Assembly (NCBI GenBank): GCA_022592445.1
Contig: JABYQR010000005.1
Location: forward strand, 62,001-126,000
DNA length: 64,000 nucleotides
Direction of reading: 5' to 3'
From: Cytidiella melzeri
Lineage: Eukaryota; Basidiomycota; Agaricomycetes; Polyporales; Irpicaceae
Made by a program: the position numbers and the translations under genes. Below the pieces are notes generated by a model. The model was given only the letters and a program-made list of their open reading frames with translations. It ran no database searches and was not told where the DNA came from. Shown here piece by piece: positions 36,615 through 49,739 of the stretch (its first letter is position 1; every line of letters starts with the position of its first letter).

Positions 36615-39600
36615 TTACATGGTACACAGCTCACCATCTTCGTCCAGCAAGGTTTCTTCATCCACGCAAGCTTGGATGAAATCATCCAGAACTAGGTGCC
36701 GGCGTTTCGGCCTAATGGTCAAGTGAGGAATACTCTTATACTGGTCTTCCATCAAACTCACTGAGATGTGCGCTTCGAAAGCTCGAGTCGACGAGTAGTA
36801 TCGCGTTTATCCAAGACGACATGAGTCAATTTGGGATCATCGAGCTCCACAACTTTTCCGCCGTTTCTTATTATCGTTCGCGCGACATCCTCGAAGCTTG
36901 ACTGCAGTGTTACATCGGTACTGTCTGCGCCTGAAGTAGGACATACCTTTGGCTGATCGCTGTTTCATGCTTTGTCTGCACATCCATCCCACTCTTTCGG
37001 GCATTGCTGGGCGTATCAAGATAGAAGCACCTGTATTACAATGGTCTCAGTAGGAAAGCGTGAAAATACGAGAACAAGGTCTCACAAATGTGTAAATATC
37101 AAAGTCTGGTCGTACTCCATGGCAGTAACAGTCTCGCCCATCTTCGCAGCTTCTCGACTCTTTGGCTGGGTTTGACTTTGACTCTGACTTTGACTTTGAG
37201 TCAATTGCTAAGGGTGACAAGTCAGAACTGAGACCGCAGATGCTCCACAGAACCTCACAGTTGCAGTTGGGAAATTATACCAGTCGTCATCATCGGGATC
37301 CTCAACATCAGCATCGACATCTTGTACGTCCATGTTATCTGACTCAGGTTCCGTTTCGCTCCCATCGTCTTGCTCGACTTTCTCTGTTTGGGCATCTTTA
37401 CTATCAACCTGGAACCAATCTGCCAAGGATGGATCAACTTGATTCTCATCTGGTGGATCTGAAGCGAGGGTGGCTGGCGTTTCTGGTACCGCAGACGCCT
37501 CTGGATCCATGTCCACATCTTCAGGTTCAGTGTCCGAGCCATCCAGATCCTCGCTGTCGACGTCCGCGTCATAGCCGATTGCTGTTTTGCGGTTCTCAGT
37601 GGCATGGAAGAAATACCTAGCAAGTCATGTTAGCAAGTGGAATGCGGCCCGCAAATCACGCTTACTTCTTCGTTAAAGGCAGCAGCTCGCCTTTGGCGAT
37701 GCAACCTTTGATCCACGCAGGCCGGATGATGTCGAATACACCTCTCTGCATGATGAGCTTGATGTCATACGCTAGATGAGACGTTGACGAATGAAGTATC
37801 AGAACGACGAAATCATACTTACGAGTCGTATTGCCATCGTACACAACTACATCTCCTTCGGGCTTCTTAGGATTAACCACCTGAAGGCACTTGCCACCGT
37901 TGGCCTTGATTCTACATTGGAAATGTCAGAATACCAATAGACTTCGATCTAATGGAGACGAACAGCTTCTGTAGTTCTGTCTTGTCTGCGTCACCAGTCT
38001 TGGATTTGGGATCAGACGCGACCACTGGTAGTCATTAAGGATAGCGCTGAATGGTTCGTAAGATACCCAACTCACTAAACCTGCGACCCGCAAATAAGTC
38101 TGACTCTACCACGACGTCCTTTAATGCCACGCTCTGGTACTGTGGCAGGATAGACGGCTAAAGACACTACGAGTCAGTAAATTGCTTAAGGTAGTGATCA
38201 GTTACATACGGCGGCCGCAACTTTGCGCTTTTTCTTGACCTTGCTGAAGGAGTTTCTCAGTACTACGCGTGACTATTAGCCTTGAAATGACTTGCCCGTC
38301 CTCCTTTTCCTCCTTTCGTTTTCGTACGGTGCGCATCTGTTCGAACACCGCTGAGGCTGTCATACAATCAGATATATTGAGATCGTCTCGAATCGAGATT
38401 GCACGAGGGAAGCGCATGGTGTATCCCAGGTGGTATTGGTCTGCGGAGGCGAAATGAGGCTCTGTGGCATTGCAATGATTCACACCATTCACCTGATGCA
38501 GTAATTTCAGCAGCCTTGACCTTGACAATGAAGGAGCTGAATATCATCAGTTCTACATATGAAGACACGGCGATCGGACGAGACCTTACTCCTCAGGTTC
38601 CAGATATACATCGCCTTTGTCGTCCTGGCTTCTTCTTGAAGTTAGGAAGAATGACGGCGGATTCTTTGGGTCCCAACTTTTCCATGGCTTCTGTCGAATC
38701 CAGATGTAATCCGCAAAAGAGAAGCCGGTGCCGATACGGACAAAGCTACTGTACCTATGGAACACTGTCAGCCAGAATATCACATGTACAGCGTAATCAC
38801 TTACTTTGGTTCGTCGTCATCTGTGGCCTCCTGCCTTCTGTCTTCACGCACGGCACAGATTAAGGTAGAAACACCACCAGAGCGTCTTCCAGTACCATAG
38901 TTGCCAGCTGTCAACACACAATCAGATCAATACAAGCGTCGTTGAGGAATACGTACCAACGACTAAAACATCCACCGTCTCACCCATGCTATCCTGAAAG
39001 GGTTTTTAATCACAAAGAAGTCATACCAATATAGCGACTCACCATGTATTCTGGTTTGACCTGTGAAGCCTTTTGCTTAATTTGCAAGGTATAAGGTGAT
39101 TGACCTGCGCACCTTTATCCAGTCCTTGTTCCGCCCGTTCAGTACATACTCAGAATCTGGGTGCTTAATAACCAGTCCTTCACCCCTTTGTGCCATAACT
39201 TCCTCCATGCGGCTGCGCACATCCTGTGCAGTCTTACCCTCAAACTCAGTTGTCAATTCGATGCGTCCTTTGATGGGCGAGATGCATGACTTTAGGTTCC
39301 TCTTGCGGAACTTGACTGACCGATGAGTCAAAGACATCCCATTAAGGTACAGGAGGTCAAAAATCTTGACTGCAGGAAAATGTCAGACATCTTCAGATCT
39401 GAGGGAAATCCGAAACGTACAGCAAGGGCGAGGATTGAATTCTGCCCTTGATTTATCTGAAAATGTCACAATTAGCAGAAATTTCTAACGCTTCTTCAGC
39501 TGACTTACCGAGTGCAGCAGTCTTCAACGTGCCAAACGGTAGGTTTCGCTCGGACACCGGGTCCCAGACGAGCATCTCCCCGTCCAAGATGATTCTGATG

Positions 39601-41010
39601 ATATTGAGATTGTCATCAAGATACAGATTCGCAATAGCTTACTCGTCGACCCGATTGTCAAATGCCTGGTCAATAAATGGGGTCAAGCTGCCTGATCCAA
39701 CATGTTTCCCATACAGGTACGTATAATCTTTGCCTTTCCTATGCACATGAATAAGCCTTATTCTAAAGTTGGGGATCTCTAGGTTACGCACCTGGAACAG
39801 TAGAAGTACTCGTTACCGCGTTTATGCAGTTGCATTCGCTCTCCGTCGAGTTTCTCCTCAATTATGAATTTACTACCTTGCATTTCCTTCACCGCCTCTT
39901 CAACCTTTCCCATCGTCCGCTTGCAGAGCATTGGAGCAAATGCGCGAAATAATTGAACAGACTTGTCTTGCTCATTGAGTCGTCGCTTTGGGTCCCAGAG
40001 CTCCCAAGCTACCTTCTTGAGGTCAGAACAAGTGTTGAATAAAGCGTGTGCGTCCGGGTGGAAGACTGAGAATACTGTTGTTTCCTTGACAGATATGACC
40101 ATATCTTGAGACAAACATAAGCCTCTGAATGCCGGAATTTTAGGCGGCTCCTACCCTTCAAGATAATCCGAGTTATCCATCTCTGTTCTTCCGGGGTAGT
40201 TCTGTTGTATACGCGTTGCATGATTTTTGACTGTATATCCCTAGCACACCAAATTGGTCAGCTAATATCCTTCTACGATGAGGATTTCAGCGTACGACTT
40301 TCCCATGTGCTGAGACAACATATCTAATGTGTCATTCAGCTCATCAATTGACAGCGAGCCCTGGATAACGGAAGATCGTTTGGACACGACCTCATAGAGC
40401 ACTGTAGTAAAGTCTCCTGACGAAGCCTAACATCACATACTCAGTCCTCCTGTGAGACTATATCATGTACTGAGAGACGCGTACAAATTTTACAGACGGT
40501 TTTTTCCAGTTGAGCAGCCTTATGGCATCTGGGTCCTGTCTGCCGAGAGGGATCAACTTGATGTATATTTTTGCCAGATTTTTCTCTTTCAGTCCGTACA
40601 CAGACCGCTCTCGGTCTTTCTGTAGAGGCCGTTAGAGACGTGCTATATCAGAAGCCGGCGCACTCGCCTGAGGCAAAATAAGGCGCAACACGGGATACAA
40701 GTCAAATCCTTTCTCTTCGCGCCAGTGCTGTGTAACAATGTGAACATAGCTCTGCCCACCAGCCGAAATAGCGCACGTTAAACCAAGAATCTAACAACTT
40801 TCTTCGCTTTTCAGGTTTTCTCTCGGTCTGCAATTTGTCGAACAAGGAAGATAGTACATAAAACGGAGCACTTCCGATGTTTTGAGGAGGTGCTGGGTAT
40901 TCGATTGGATGATCTTTCGCAGCGGCGACGGTAGCCTGAGTCTGCGTCTCTGTGGGTATTGGTGGAGGTGACGATCGGAACTCTGAAGGTGTTGGAGTTG
41001 GTTGCTGCAT
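36615..41010 (-). CDS. LIG4: DNA ligase IV
   Basis: ATP-dependent ligase for non-homologous end joining, acting with XRCC4/Lif1. Start MQQPTPTPSEFRSS at 41010; about 20 exons; roughly 1000 aa. The N-terminal part (IGSAPFYVLSSLFDKLQTER) leads into the ligase core. Motif I is EEKLDGERMQLHK near 39830-39860, whose Lys takes the adenylate. FKPSEYM-type spacing is replaced here by RAEGLVIKHP-like sequence (RGEGLVIKHPDSEYVLNGRN), the motif IV region. A BRCT domain follows (FDIIRPAWIKGCIAKGELLP), then an acidic linker of more than 90 residues. An SQ/TQ cluster comes next, and a second BRCT (MEYDQTLIFTHLCFYLDTP to TLLDEDGELCTM). The last joins were set by phase: 37208-37258 is an intron, and the stop is at 36615. 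Confidence 0.93.
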
Positions 41011-41524
41011 AGTACCTTCGGGTTCACTTGCTAGCTGAAGCAGGCAAGCAGAAGATGTTGAAATAAAAGGTGGTATTCGTCTGACTCTGGGGATGTGGTG
41101 GCCGGTGGTGAAGATGCGCGAGTCACAAACGCGTTGCCTGCGCAGCTATGTGACAGGCTGTGACGGTACGTGTTTGTCACAGAGTCACAGAGTCACTTGC
41201 ACTCCGAAGTCGCAGTGGGAGTGCGACTCGGAATTTGCTCCGGCAACGGCTCTCTTGTTGCCTCAGCCTCTCTGCGCAGTGAGCACTGAGTGCTCTGTTA
41301 TTGCTGTGCGATTAATACTGCTGAATTCTCTGTAAACACTGCCAGCTTGACGACCTAGCCTCGCGTTACGATTTCGCCCATGCCTGTCAGCCGTGTTGTC
41401 TGGTCGAGAAGAGCTCGCAGATGTCAGCCAAACCACCTTCATCTTACACCACCAGGTGAAAACATCTAGTGGCCATCTATCCCCACAGCCTATAGCTCTT
41501 AACTCGTCAGCCTTGGGTCTAAAG
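41011..41524. promoter_or_regulatory. divergent promoter, ligase IV / Nim1-type kinase, GTGAC cluster and hairpin
   Basis: 514 bp between start codons. Six GTGAC/GTCAC pentamers fall between 41122 and 41196 (41122, 41150, 41160, 41176, 41184 and 41192), three of them in tandem as AGTCACAG. Just after them an inverted repeat with arms CCGA(A)GTCGCA and TGCGACTCGG, 7-nt loop, spans about 41204-41231. No TATA element was identified. Confidence 0.5.
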
Positions 41525-43947
41525 ATGTCCGACCACTTCTTGGCCACTCCGCACCGCAGGTACCAGGATCCAAAGATGATTGGGCTCTGGAAGATTGGCA
41601 GGACCATCGGAAGGGGGGCATCAGGTGCTTCTACACCTGTAAAGCTGCGTAGTAACCATCTCAGACTACCTTCACAGGGCGCGTTAGGATCGCTCGCCAC
41701 TCAAAGACTGGACAATATGCGGCGGTCAAGATAGTCTCCAAGCAAACCCTCTTGAACTCACGGATGTCTATGAGCGAAGTCGGGGACGAGGCTGAACGCG
41801 TTCTCCAGAGCCTGGAACGCGAGATTGTCATCATGAAGCTTATCGAACACCCGAACATACTGCGGCTGTACGACGTCTGGGAGACGTCCACTGAGCTATA
41901 CTTGATCCTGGAATATGCCGACGGCGGGGAGCTCTTCGATTATCTCTGCGACAAGGGGCCTTTGTCCAAGACCGAAGCCTTAGGCCATTTTCAGCAGATC
42001 ATGACGGCCCTCCACTACTGCCATAGGTTCAATATCGCTCATCGTGATCTGAAGCCGGAGAACATTCTGTTGGACAAGAACAAGAACATCAAGATTGCCG
42101 ACTTCGGGATGGCGGTGTGGCAGGGGAAGAGCGACATGCTACGAACGGCTTGTGGCAGTCCTCATTACGCTGCGCCAGAGATCATCAACGGCGAGCCATA
42201 CAACGGCACTGCTTCTGACGTCTGGTCTTGCGGAATCATCTTGTACGCCTTGCTCACCGGGAGACTTCCTTTCGACGACGAGGATATCATTCCGTTACTC
42301 GAGAAAGTCCGACTTGGAAAGTACATGCTTCCTCCTGACATGGACTCCCAGGCAAAGGATCTGATCTCGAGAATGCTGGAGAAGGATGCGAAGAAGCGAA
42401 TCACGGTCACGGACATTCTGAAGCACCCGTTCTACACGTCTCAGCCTCCGAACGTCGTGCCTTGCGACATCCCCACGCTTGAGCAACTTTCTCTGCCACT
42501 GCCCTCTGCTGGCGACATCGATCAGGATATTCTGGCAAACCTACGTACCCTGTGGAGGGACGTGCCTGACAAGCAGCTAATCGACAACTTGACGAACAAC
42601 AAGAATACCTGGGACAAGGCTGTCTACCACTTGCTTGTGCGGTACCGAGATAAACATCTAGAGAATTACGACGAGGATGAGGAGAAGGTCGAGGAGCGAC
42701 GGAGGGCTAGACGTCAGCAGAAGAAGACACCCCAGCGGGAACGGGCTGCGGACGATTATCCTGCCCGCGCTGCACCTCCCACACCGAGCCGCGGGTTGAG
42801 AAGAGTTGCGTTTGATCTCGACTCGCCTTCGCCTTCACCTTCGCCTCTCGAAGCTGGACCAAGCAGCGGCTTCCGCCAGCTGACCGCAGTTGGATCTGAG
42901 ATTTTCATTGCAGAAAATATGGACGAGCACGACTTCGAGGAAATACTTTCGCCTACACCTGGATACGAGGAAGAGTGCTCTGGCTCACAAGAGGACAAGA
43001 TTCAATACTTCTGGAACCAGGTCGCGGACCATCTCACATTCTTGAATGCTGTTGGCCGACGCCGCCCACAAGGTGGAGACCAATCTCTGCCCGAGGTACC
43101 GTCACCACCTCCTCTCACTCTGGACCTCGGGACGCCATTCACTGTGCGTAAAGGTACCAAAGACATGCCCGCCGACGACGACACGTTCAAAGACCTTATG
43201 AATGAAAAGGGCACTCGTCCGCTAAGCATTCGTCGACGGCAGGACAAGGAGATCACTCCACTTGTGGGGCACGGACCATGGCCTGAGCGGAAATCTTCGT
43301 TGAAGAGCACTCGTACGACGGCAACTGAGAACAGCAGCATGCGTGCCGATAGACATATTCACATCGTCGAACCGACTTCCACCAAGTTGCGCAAGAAGGG
43401 GAGCATCATGAGGCCGGCAACCGAGGCCGATTTACAGTCTCCGACCTCCTCAGCGTACTCCTCCCGGACTGACGGCAGCTCGTACTTTTTCTCCACGTCA
43501 CCCAAGCGCAATTGGTTCGGCAACATATTCCGGTTCGGACCTGCATCTTACCAGCTGCTGTCCACGCAAGATGTCTCCATCACCCGCAGGGAATGTCGGA
43601 AGCTGCTGGAGACGATGGGTGTTTCGGTAATGTTAATGCAGACGGAGGGCATGGGGACACTCAAATGCAAGCTCCCCGAAGCAAAAGATCCGGCAGGAGT
43701 GATGGGCACCGTCAAAGCGGTCAAATTTAGAGTCGAGATGAAGATCCCGACAACGGTGCAAGCTATTGCGGGGTATACTGTCGCTATGACCGTCGTGATG
43801 GAGAAAGGGGCGAACTCTAGTTTCAGGCTTGTTTACTCCCGGTTGAGGCGCGAATGGGACTTGGATGCTACTCCGATCAAGTGCGCGATGGGAAATCGTC
43901 CGATGGAAGTTCACGTTGAACGGGAAGTTGAGGTAGAAGGGATATAG
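41525..43947 (+). CDS. Gin4/Hsl1/Nim1-type protein kinase
   Basis: Ser/Thr kinase of the SNF1-related bud-neck family that couples morphogenesis and mitotic entry, usually by restraining Wee1. Model 41525-41624 and 41678-43947, 789 aa. The glycine loop GRTIGRGASGRVRIARH is split by the intron, and AAVKIVSK provides the catalytic Lys. HRDLKPENILL (catalytic loop), IADFGMAVW and the T-loop SDMLRTACGSPHYAAPE are intact. AYNGTASDVWSCGIILYALL-like sequence follows. After the kinase domain (to about residue 290) comes a helical segment near KQLIDNLTNNKNTWDKAVYH, then disordered Ser/Pro-rich sequence. The C-terminal part (SITRRECRKLLETMGVSV through SSFRLVYSRLRREWDLD) resembles the KA1-like lipid-binding domain of this family. 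Known members: Hsl1, Gin4, Kcc4, Cdr1/2. Confidence 0.92.
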
Positions 43948-44085
43948 CGTCCATGGACTCTTTTGATAGGAATAGACTACTCTGGAGAGGATTGGCGACC
44001 ATTTTGACTGTATTACAATTGTCACCCTATTGACACAACACTAATGAGACTGAATAATTGATACGTTCACTTATAACATCACTGA

Positions 44086-44879
44086 TCAAGGCCCATCCAT
44101 CGTCATCATCGTAGACGCAAAGCGTTCTGCGGGCTCGAGCAACAACGGTGCCTCGTCTTCTTTGTCGACGGTCATATCCTGGTTGGTAGCCTCCGCAAAC
44201 GTGTGTTCATTGAGAGTTGGTTTGATAAGGGATGGGTGTCTCCCTGTTCTCGAGACTGTAAAGGATCCAGTATTGCTACTTGATATTCGAATGAAACGAA
44301 GCTGTTGAACGAAAGGCGCTTCCTTCTGGTCCCATCGTCGAAATAGCTCAACATTCGCGGGATGTGTTAGATCAACCACCTCTAGAGGTGACGATGAGGA
44401 TAGGCACCGTGCTGATTGGTAGTTGCATGTTACGTACCCATTCCAGTCCGATACAATTCTGCCTCCCTCAGCTTCAACTCCTCAATCTTTTGCTCCTTTA
44501 CGCTCTTGGGTCGACCCTTTCTGCGTGCCGCTCGCTCCTCCTCGAGCTCGGTGTCGAATCGGGTGAGCCATACATCGTGTACGATGGTGTGAAGGTCTTC
44601 AAGGGTGAGCACGCCCTCCGTAGGTATGGCAGAATAGAAGAAGCTATAGATATCGACTGTTTGTTCATACCGTCAGCTGAGTGCCTCGTCTTGCTGTGCG
44701 AGCCGCGCACCATACGTACCTTGTGTACCACGCTTATCTGTACGAGCTTTGGCTAAATCGGCTAGTTTGCTCTTGCGGTGCTGAGCCCGCACTAGCTGGT
44801 CTGCCTTTCTAGACAGCGGGTGAAACAGTTTCTCTTTCTTCTGCGAGTTGGCTTTCTTTGCTGATTTTGGCGGTGCCAT
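44086..44879 (-). CDS. TMA16: translation machinery-associated protein 16
   Basis: Pre-60S/ribosome-associated factor of the TMA16 family. Start at 44879 (MAPPKSAKKANSQKKEKLFH), chosen because an upstream in-frame extension is non-conserved. The N-terminal part is very basic (LSRKADQLVRAQHRKSKLAD). Across a short intron the frame reads VDIYSFFYSAIPTEGVLTLE, then VHDVWLTRFDTELEEERAAR and GRPKSVKEQKIEELKLREAE, the diagnostic TMA16 block. The last exon gives VDLTHPANVELFRRWDQKE and ends TMMTMDGP. Length near 200 aa is normal. It is convergent with the kinase gene, with 138 bp between stops. Confidence 0.93.
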
Positions 44880-45280
44880 GATAGAATGGGTCAACAGTAT
44901 GAGCAAGTCTGAGTTGTGCAATTCCTCGGTCAGAAATTTCGAGGCAAGCATATCGGGACTCGGAGATCTCCGTAATATGCAAGTCCAGTGCGGTAGTACT
45001 TGTTGAGGGCTGTGTACTATGCAGCGCACAAAAGGCTGGTGGTTATTGCTCAGCATAGCAGGCTGAACACCCTAAGGTACATCTGACGAGGAACAAGAAG
45101 GAATCTGTTTTCATCGACGATCCATTACAGTTACTAAATTCAGTAATGCACCGTGCTCGGATTATGCCGGGGATAAAGTCCTCGTTCTCTGCTACATCTC
45201 TCGTTCTACTCTGCTTGGAATGTCAACAGGAGTCCAACGCTCAAGAAACTCGCGGGACCATCCCTCATACTCACGATAAA
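44880..45280. other. divergent intergenic region, TMA16 / glycosyltransferase-like
   Basis: 400 bp with no supported gene. An in-frame ATG at 45146 could extend the glycosyltransferase-like protein by 45 residues, but the added part has no signal-anchor character. Confidence 0.45.
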
Positions 45281-47840
45281 ATGAAGGCCAGGCGGTACTT
45301 TCGGCGAGTAAGACGGCCGTTTCTCTTCATATTTGCTTGCTGGCTGGTATTCTACTGTGACGTTCTACTTCAACTCTCCCCTCGGTACCTAGCCTCTCGC
45401 GACGGAGAGGACTACACTCCTCCGCAGTCAAATTTCTACGATGAAAAGCTTGCTAACATATCGCAACGGCCAACACCTTCGCAGCTGTCTATGGAGACCT
45501 CAGCACGCTTCCAGATGGCGGACACCGCCCTTGGTGCGAAACTATTGGACTCAGGCGACTACCTGGTTACTGCGATTCTCCCAATTACTGCTCAGTCGTT
45601 ATCCTCGCTCCAGGACCGAATCAGCACCATCTTGGACTCCTCCTTGTACCTACACGAGCTCTGCCTTGTCTGCGATCCCGAACATCAATCTGCAGTCCGC
45701 CAAATCCTCTACGAGATGTTATCGGAGGGATTTTCAAGTTACCAAGTGGACGTTTCAATCTTCAGCTGGCCGACGAACAGGGAAGAAGGGGCAGCTACTT
45801 TGTACGTTGCGCAGCAGATAGATACTGCTCCGGATAGAATACTCTTGCTGGACTCAAATGGCCTGGAAAATTTCGAATCCGCGACACGTTCAATGCTCGT
45901 AGGGCGGTTTGCTACGCCTCTACCCGTTGGCCCGAGAGGTTACGAGATCCACGACCGCGAACCATCATGCCTCGCCGTTAATTCTACGCCGAATGCTGCC
46001 TCCTTTCTCGTCCCCCCCTTTTCGATTGCGCCTCTACTCATTCCACCACATGACCTATCCTCAGATTCCATCTTCGATATATGGGCTTCCCTTGGACAAC
46101 ACATCTCTCGTGCAAGATACGAGCATGTCGGCGGTGTTATTGTCGACTTTGATGAGACCCCTTCTTGGTGCTCTCTGGTCAATGCCGACCCATCTAGTCT
46201 TCAGCTGGAGTCTGCACAACATTTTGCGCCAGATATGAACCAAGAACGGGCCACGTTTGCCGTCATCTTGTCTTCTGTGGACGACCTGTTGTCCATTGCA
46301 ACCCTTGTCTGTCGCCTATCGTCCCAAGGACACCAGATCCACATTCTTCTCACGCAAGAACATACCGATGGCAGTATCCGGCCGCTTTCTTCATGCCAGC
46401 TAAAGGCGGATCTGCTGCCCATCATGCGCCTCGCTCAACCTCATGCACGTCCAGAAACTTGGTTGAGTGACTTGACAATTGCCCCGAGTGTCGTCATAAC
46501 TGTGCTTGCGGAAGATCTCTCGTCTTCCTTTTCTGCGGACGTCACTCTTATACGTATGCCTCGCGAGGATTTGCCTTTCTGCGATTGGATGTCTGGTCTT
46601 CCCCTGCAAGCCTGGCGAAGTAAGCACTCTTGATTTTCTCCTCTCTATTCGTTCTAAAACCGCTTGCTGGATAGATTGGCACAAGCCTCAGCTTGAAGTG
46701 AGTGTGATCACCAATGACCGACCGGAGTCACTTTCTCGACTCCTGTCATCATTGTCTAGTTCCTCTTTTTTCGGAGACACTGTCAACTTGCGCATCAACG
46801 TTGAACAAACCGCGGACGAGGAAACTTTGCACGTTGTTGATAGCTATCTATGGAAACACGGCGCGAAGATGGTCCATCGTCGAGTGGTTCAAGGTGGACT
46901 TTTACCAGCTGTCGTAGAATCATGGTATCCTAGCTCTGACGACTCTTATGGGCTCATGCTGGAGGACGACGTCGAACTATCCCCACTGTTTTATGCGTGG
47001 ATCAAGATGGCTCTTCTTACCTACCGGTGAGCGTCAATATGATATGTATATTCATTCCATGTTGCTATACCTTTTGAAACCAGGTATGGCAAGCCCGAAG
47101 ATATGTCGCCGCAGCTGTTTGGAATCAGCCTCTACCAGCAGAAGAACCTCGAATTACGACCAGAAGGTAGACACCCATTCAGCGCGCACAAGCTCTTCTC
47201 TGCCGCTTCCTATCCCCATCCGAACTCGCCGTACCTGTCGCAAATCCCATGCAGCTGGGGAGCGGTCTACTTTCCGGAACAGTGGCGAGAGTTCCACGAC
47301 TACCTCTCAGTCCGCCTATCAGCGACACACCCTAAGTTACCGATCGATAGGATCGTCGCGCCTGGGTTGCGGTCGAACAAGTGGACAAAGTCGTGGAAGA
47401 AGTACTTTATTGAGCTCGTCTACCTTCGTGGGTACGTCATGCTCTATCCGAACTTTAGGGACTATGTCTCCTTGTCGACGAACCATCTCGAGATCGGCTC
47501 GCATGTACGGGAGATGTCCCCGGAGGCGTATGAGCGGAAGAAGAAATTATACTTGCTGCCTTTGATGGAACGACCTCGTCAGCTAGTAAGCACGAATTCG
47601 GAGCGTGAGCCGATGGTACCTGCGATGACTGGACTGATGGACCTGCCGGACGAACGAATGCCGCGTTGGGATCACCTCCCCTTGCTTGATTTGCTGGGCA
47701 TGTTTGCCACAGAAGAGATACTTCAGGGTCGCGGTACGACGCGTCGAGAAGAGCTCTTCGACTGCGAAGTACCGAACCGACTGCTGGATATTCGGGCTTT
47801 GTTATGCATCTTCAATGACTCCGACGTGCAGGAAGAGTAA
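45281..47840 (+). CDS. type II membrane protein, glycosyltransferase-like
   Basis: Putative Golgi glycosyltransferase of uncertain family, 815 aa. Model 45281-46619, 46675-47026 and 47084-47840, phases consistent. The N-terminus (MKARRYFRRVRRPFLFIFAC) has basic residues followed by one hydrophobic helix, a classic signal anchor. The second half starts VSVITNDRPESLSRLLSSLS, the beginning of a GT-A nucleotide-sugar fold. YGLMLEDDVELSPLFYAW supplies an EDD motif where a DxD would bind metal and nucleotide sugar. PCSWGAVYFPEQWREFHDYL and TKSWKKYFIELVYLRGYVML follow. No signal for a named family is seen, although I have the impression that similar long GT2-like proteins are common in Agaricomycetes. 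The acceptor and sugar are unknown. The first 430 residues have no recognisable domain. Confidence 0.82.
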
Positions 47841-48415
47841 ACATGTCACCACTAGGCTGCCAAGTCTGCCACGTCAGTGTCCAATATTATACTCGTAATC
47901 CACGTCTTCCTTGCAGTGCAGGCCACCACCGGAGTTCTTGTCTTGCCAAAGGCGCATCGAATGCTGGTGCCATGATACTGGCAGCATTGACGGATTTATG
48001 TACCGAAATGCAGCTGAAGCGGATGCTATTTATCATGCTGTGAGCACTGTTTTAACAATACCTCAAAGACGGGGATACCCGCCGAGAGATAAAGCGGCAT
48101 CAGCAGGGTATTGCTCTCGTAGTGTGAAGTCAGCAGCAAGGCAAAGCGGTGCGTGAGCGGGAATGTCAACGTACCACGGAAGTCGAAAACTGTACTACCA
48201 TGCTTTACACGTCAAGTCGAGGTTGTGCCCTGCGATACTCACTGGAGCACTCTCCGTACTATGTTTTACGCATGTTGCATAATACTTTTGTTGCGCGTGG
48301 AGATGACACATAACGTGATGACGGTAATGGTCGTGTAGAGGATATAAAGAGGAACAACAAGCAGCTACAAGTATAAACACATGAAAGGAAAACTGGTGAT
48401 TCCAATGTCGTGCGT
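47841..48415. other. convergent intergenic region
   Basis: 575 bp between the end of the glycosyltransferase-like gene and the end of RPS15. Short frames only, none with support. No repeat or RNA gene seen. Confidence 0.5.
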
Positions 48416-49323
<908 letters not shown>

Positions 49324-49739
49324 CTTGAGTTTTGTCGGGCGGTCTTGCGGAGGATGAGGGATGGTATGACTGGTGCGAATGGGCGGTCGGAGTTTGAAAA
49401 CGATGGTGTGGCTAGGAGCGTGGGAGCTTTTGGAAGAGGAACTGTACAGCTGCGAGCGCCACGCGCCTCGGAAAGTTCACAGTTATGTGCGACTAAAGAA
49501 TCTGTATCTCAGCTCGCTCACCGTCGTCGGATAGAATCCACAGGTCTTCCCATCGAGGATTAAACGTAGGTCGTTTGTTTCATGCTTAAGTCAGAGTAAG
49601 TGTGGCTCATGTTCGTGCGTTGTACAGTGATTTGTGGCTGCCGCACCCTCATAGTCCCGTAACACAACTTCAAAGTACTTGCCTTGCGTTATATGTGAGA
49701 ACACAACCTGAGTTGCTCTCCCCTCTCTCTCTTCTCTAG
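49324..49739. promoter_or_regulatory. divergent ribosomal-protein promoter with leader intron of P2
   Basis: 416 bp between the RPS15 and P2 start codons. On the P2 side a GTAAGT at 49596-49601 and a long pyrimidine tract ending TCTCTAG immediately before the ATG at 49740 suggest a 5'-leader intron of about 144 nt (49596-49739). This leaves under 300 bp as the shared promoter of two ribosomal-protein genes, which would suit coordinated expression. Confidence 0.5.
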
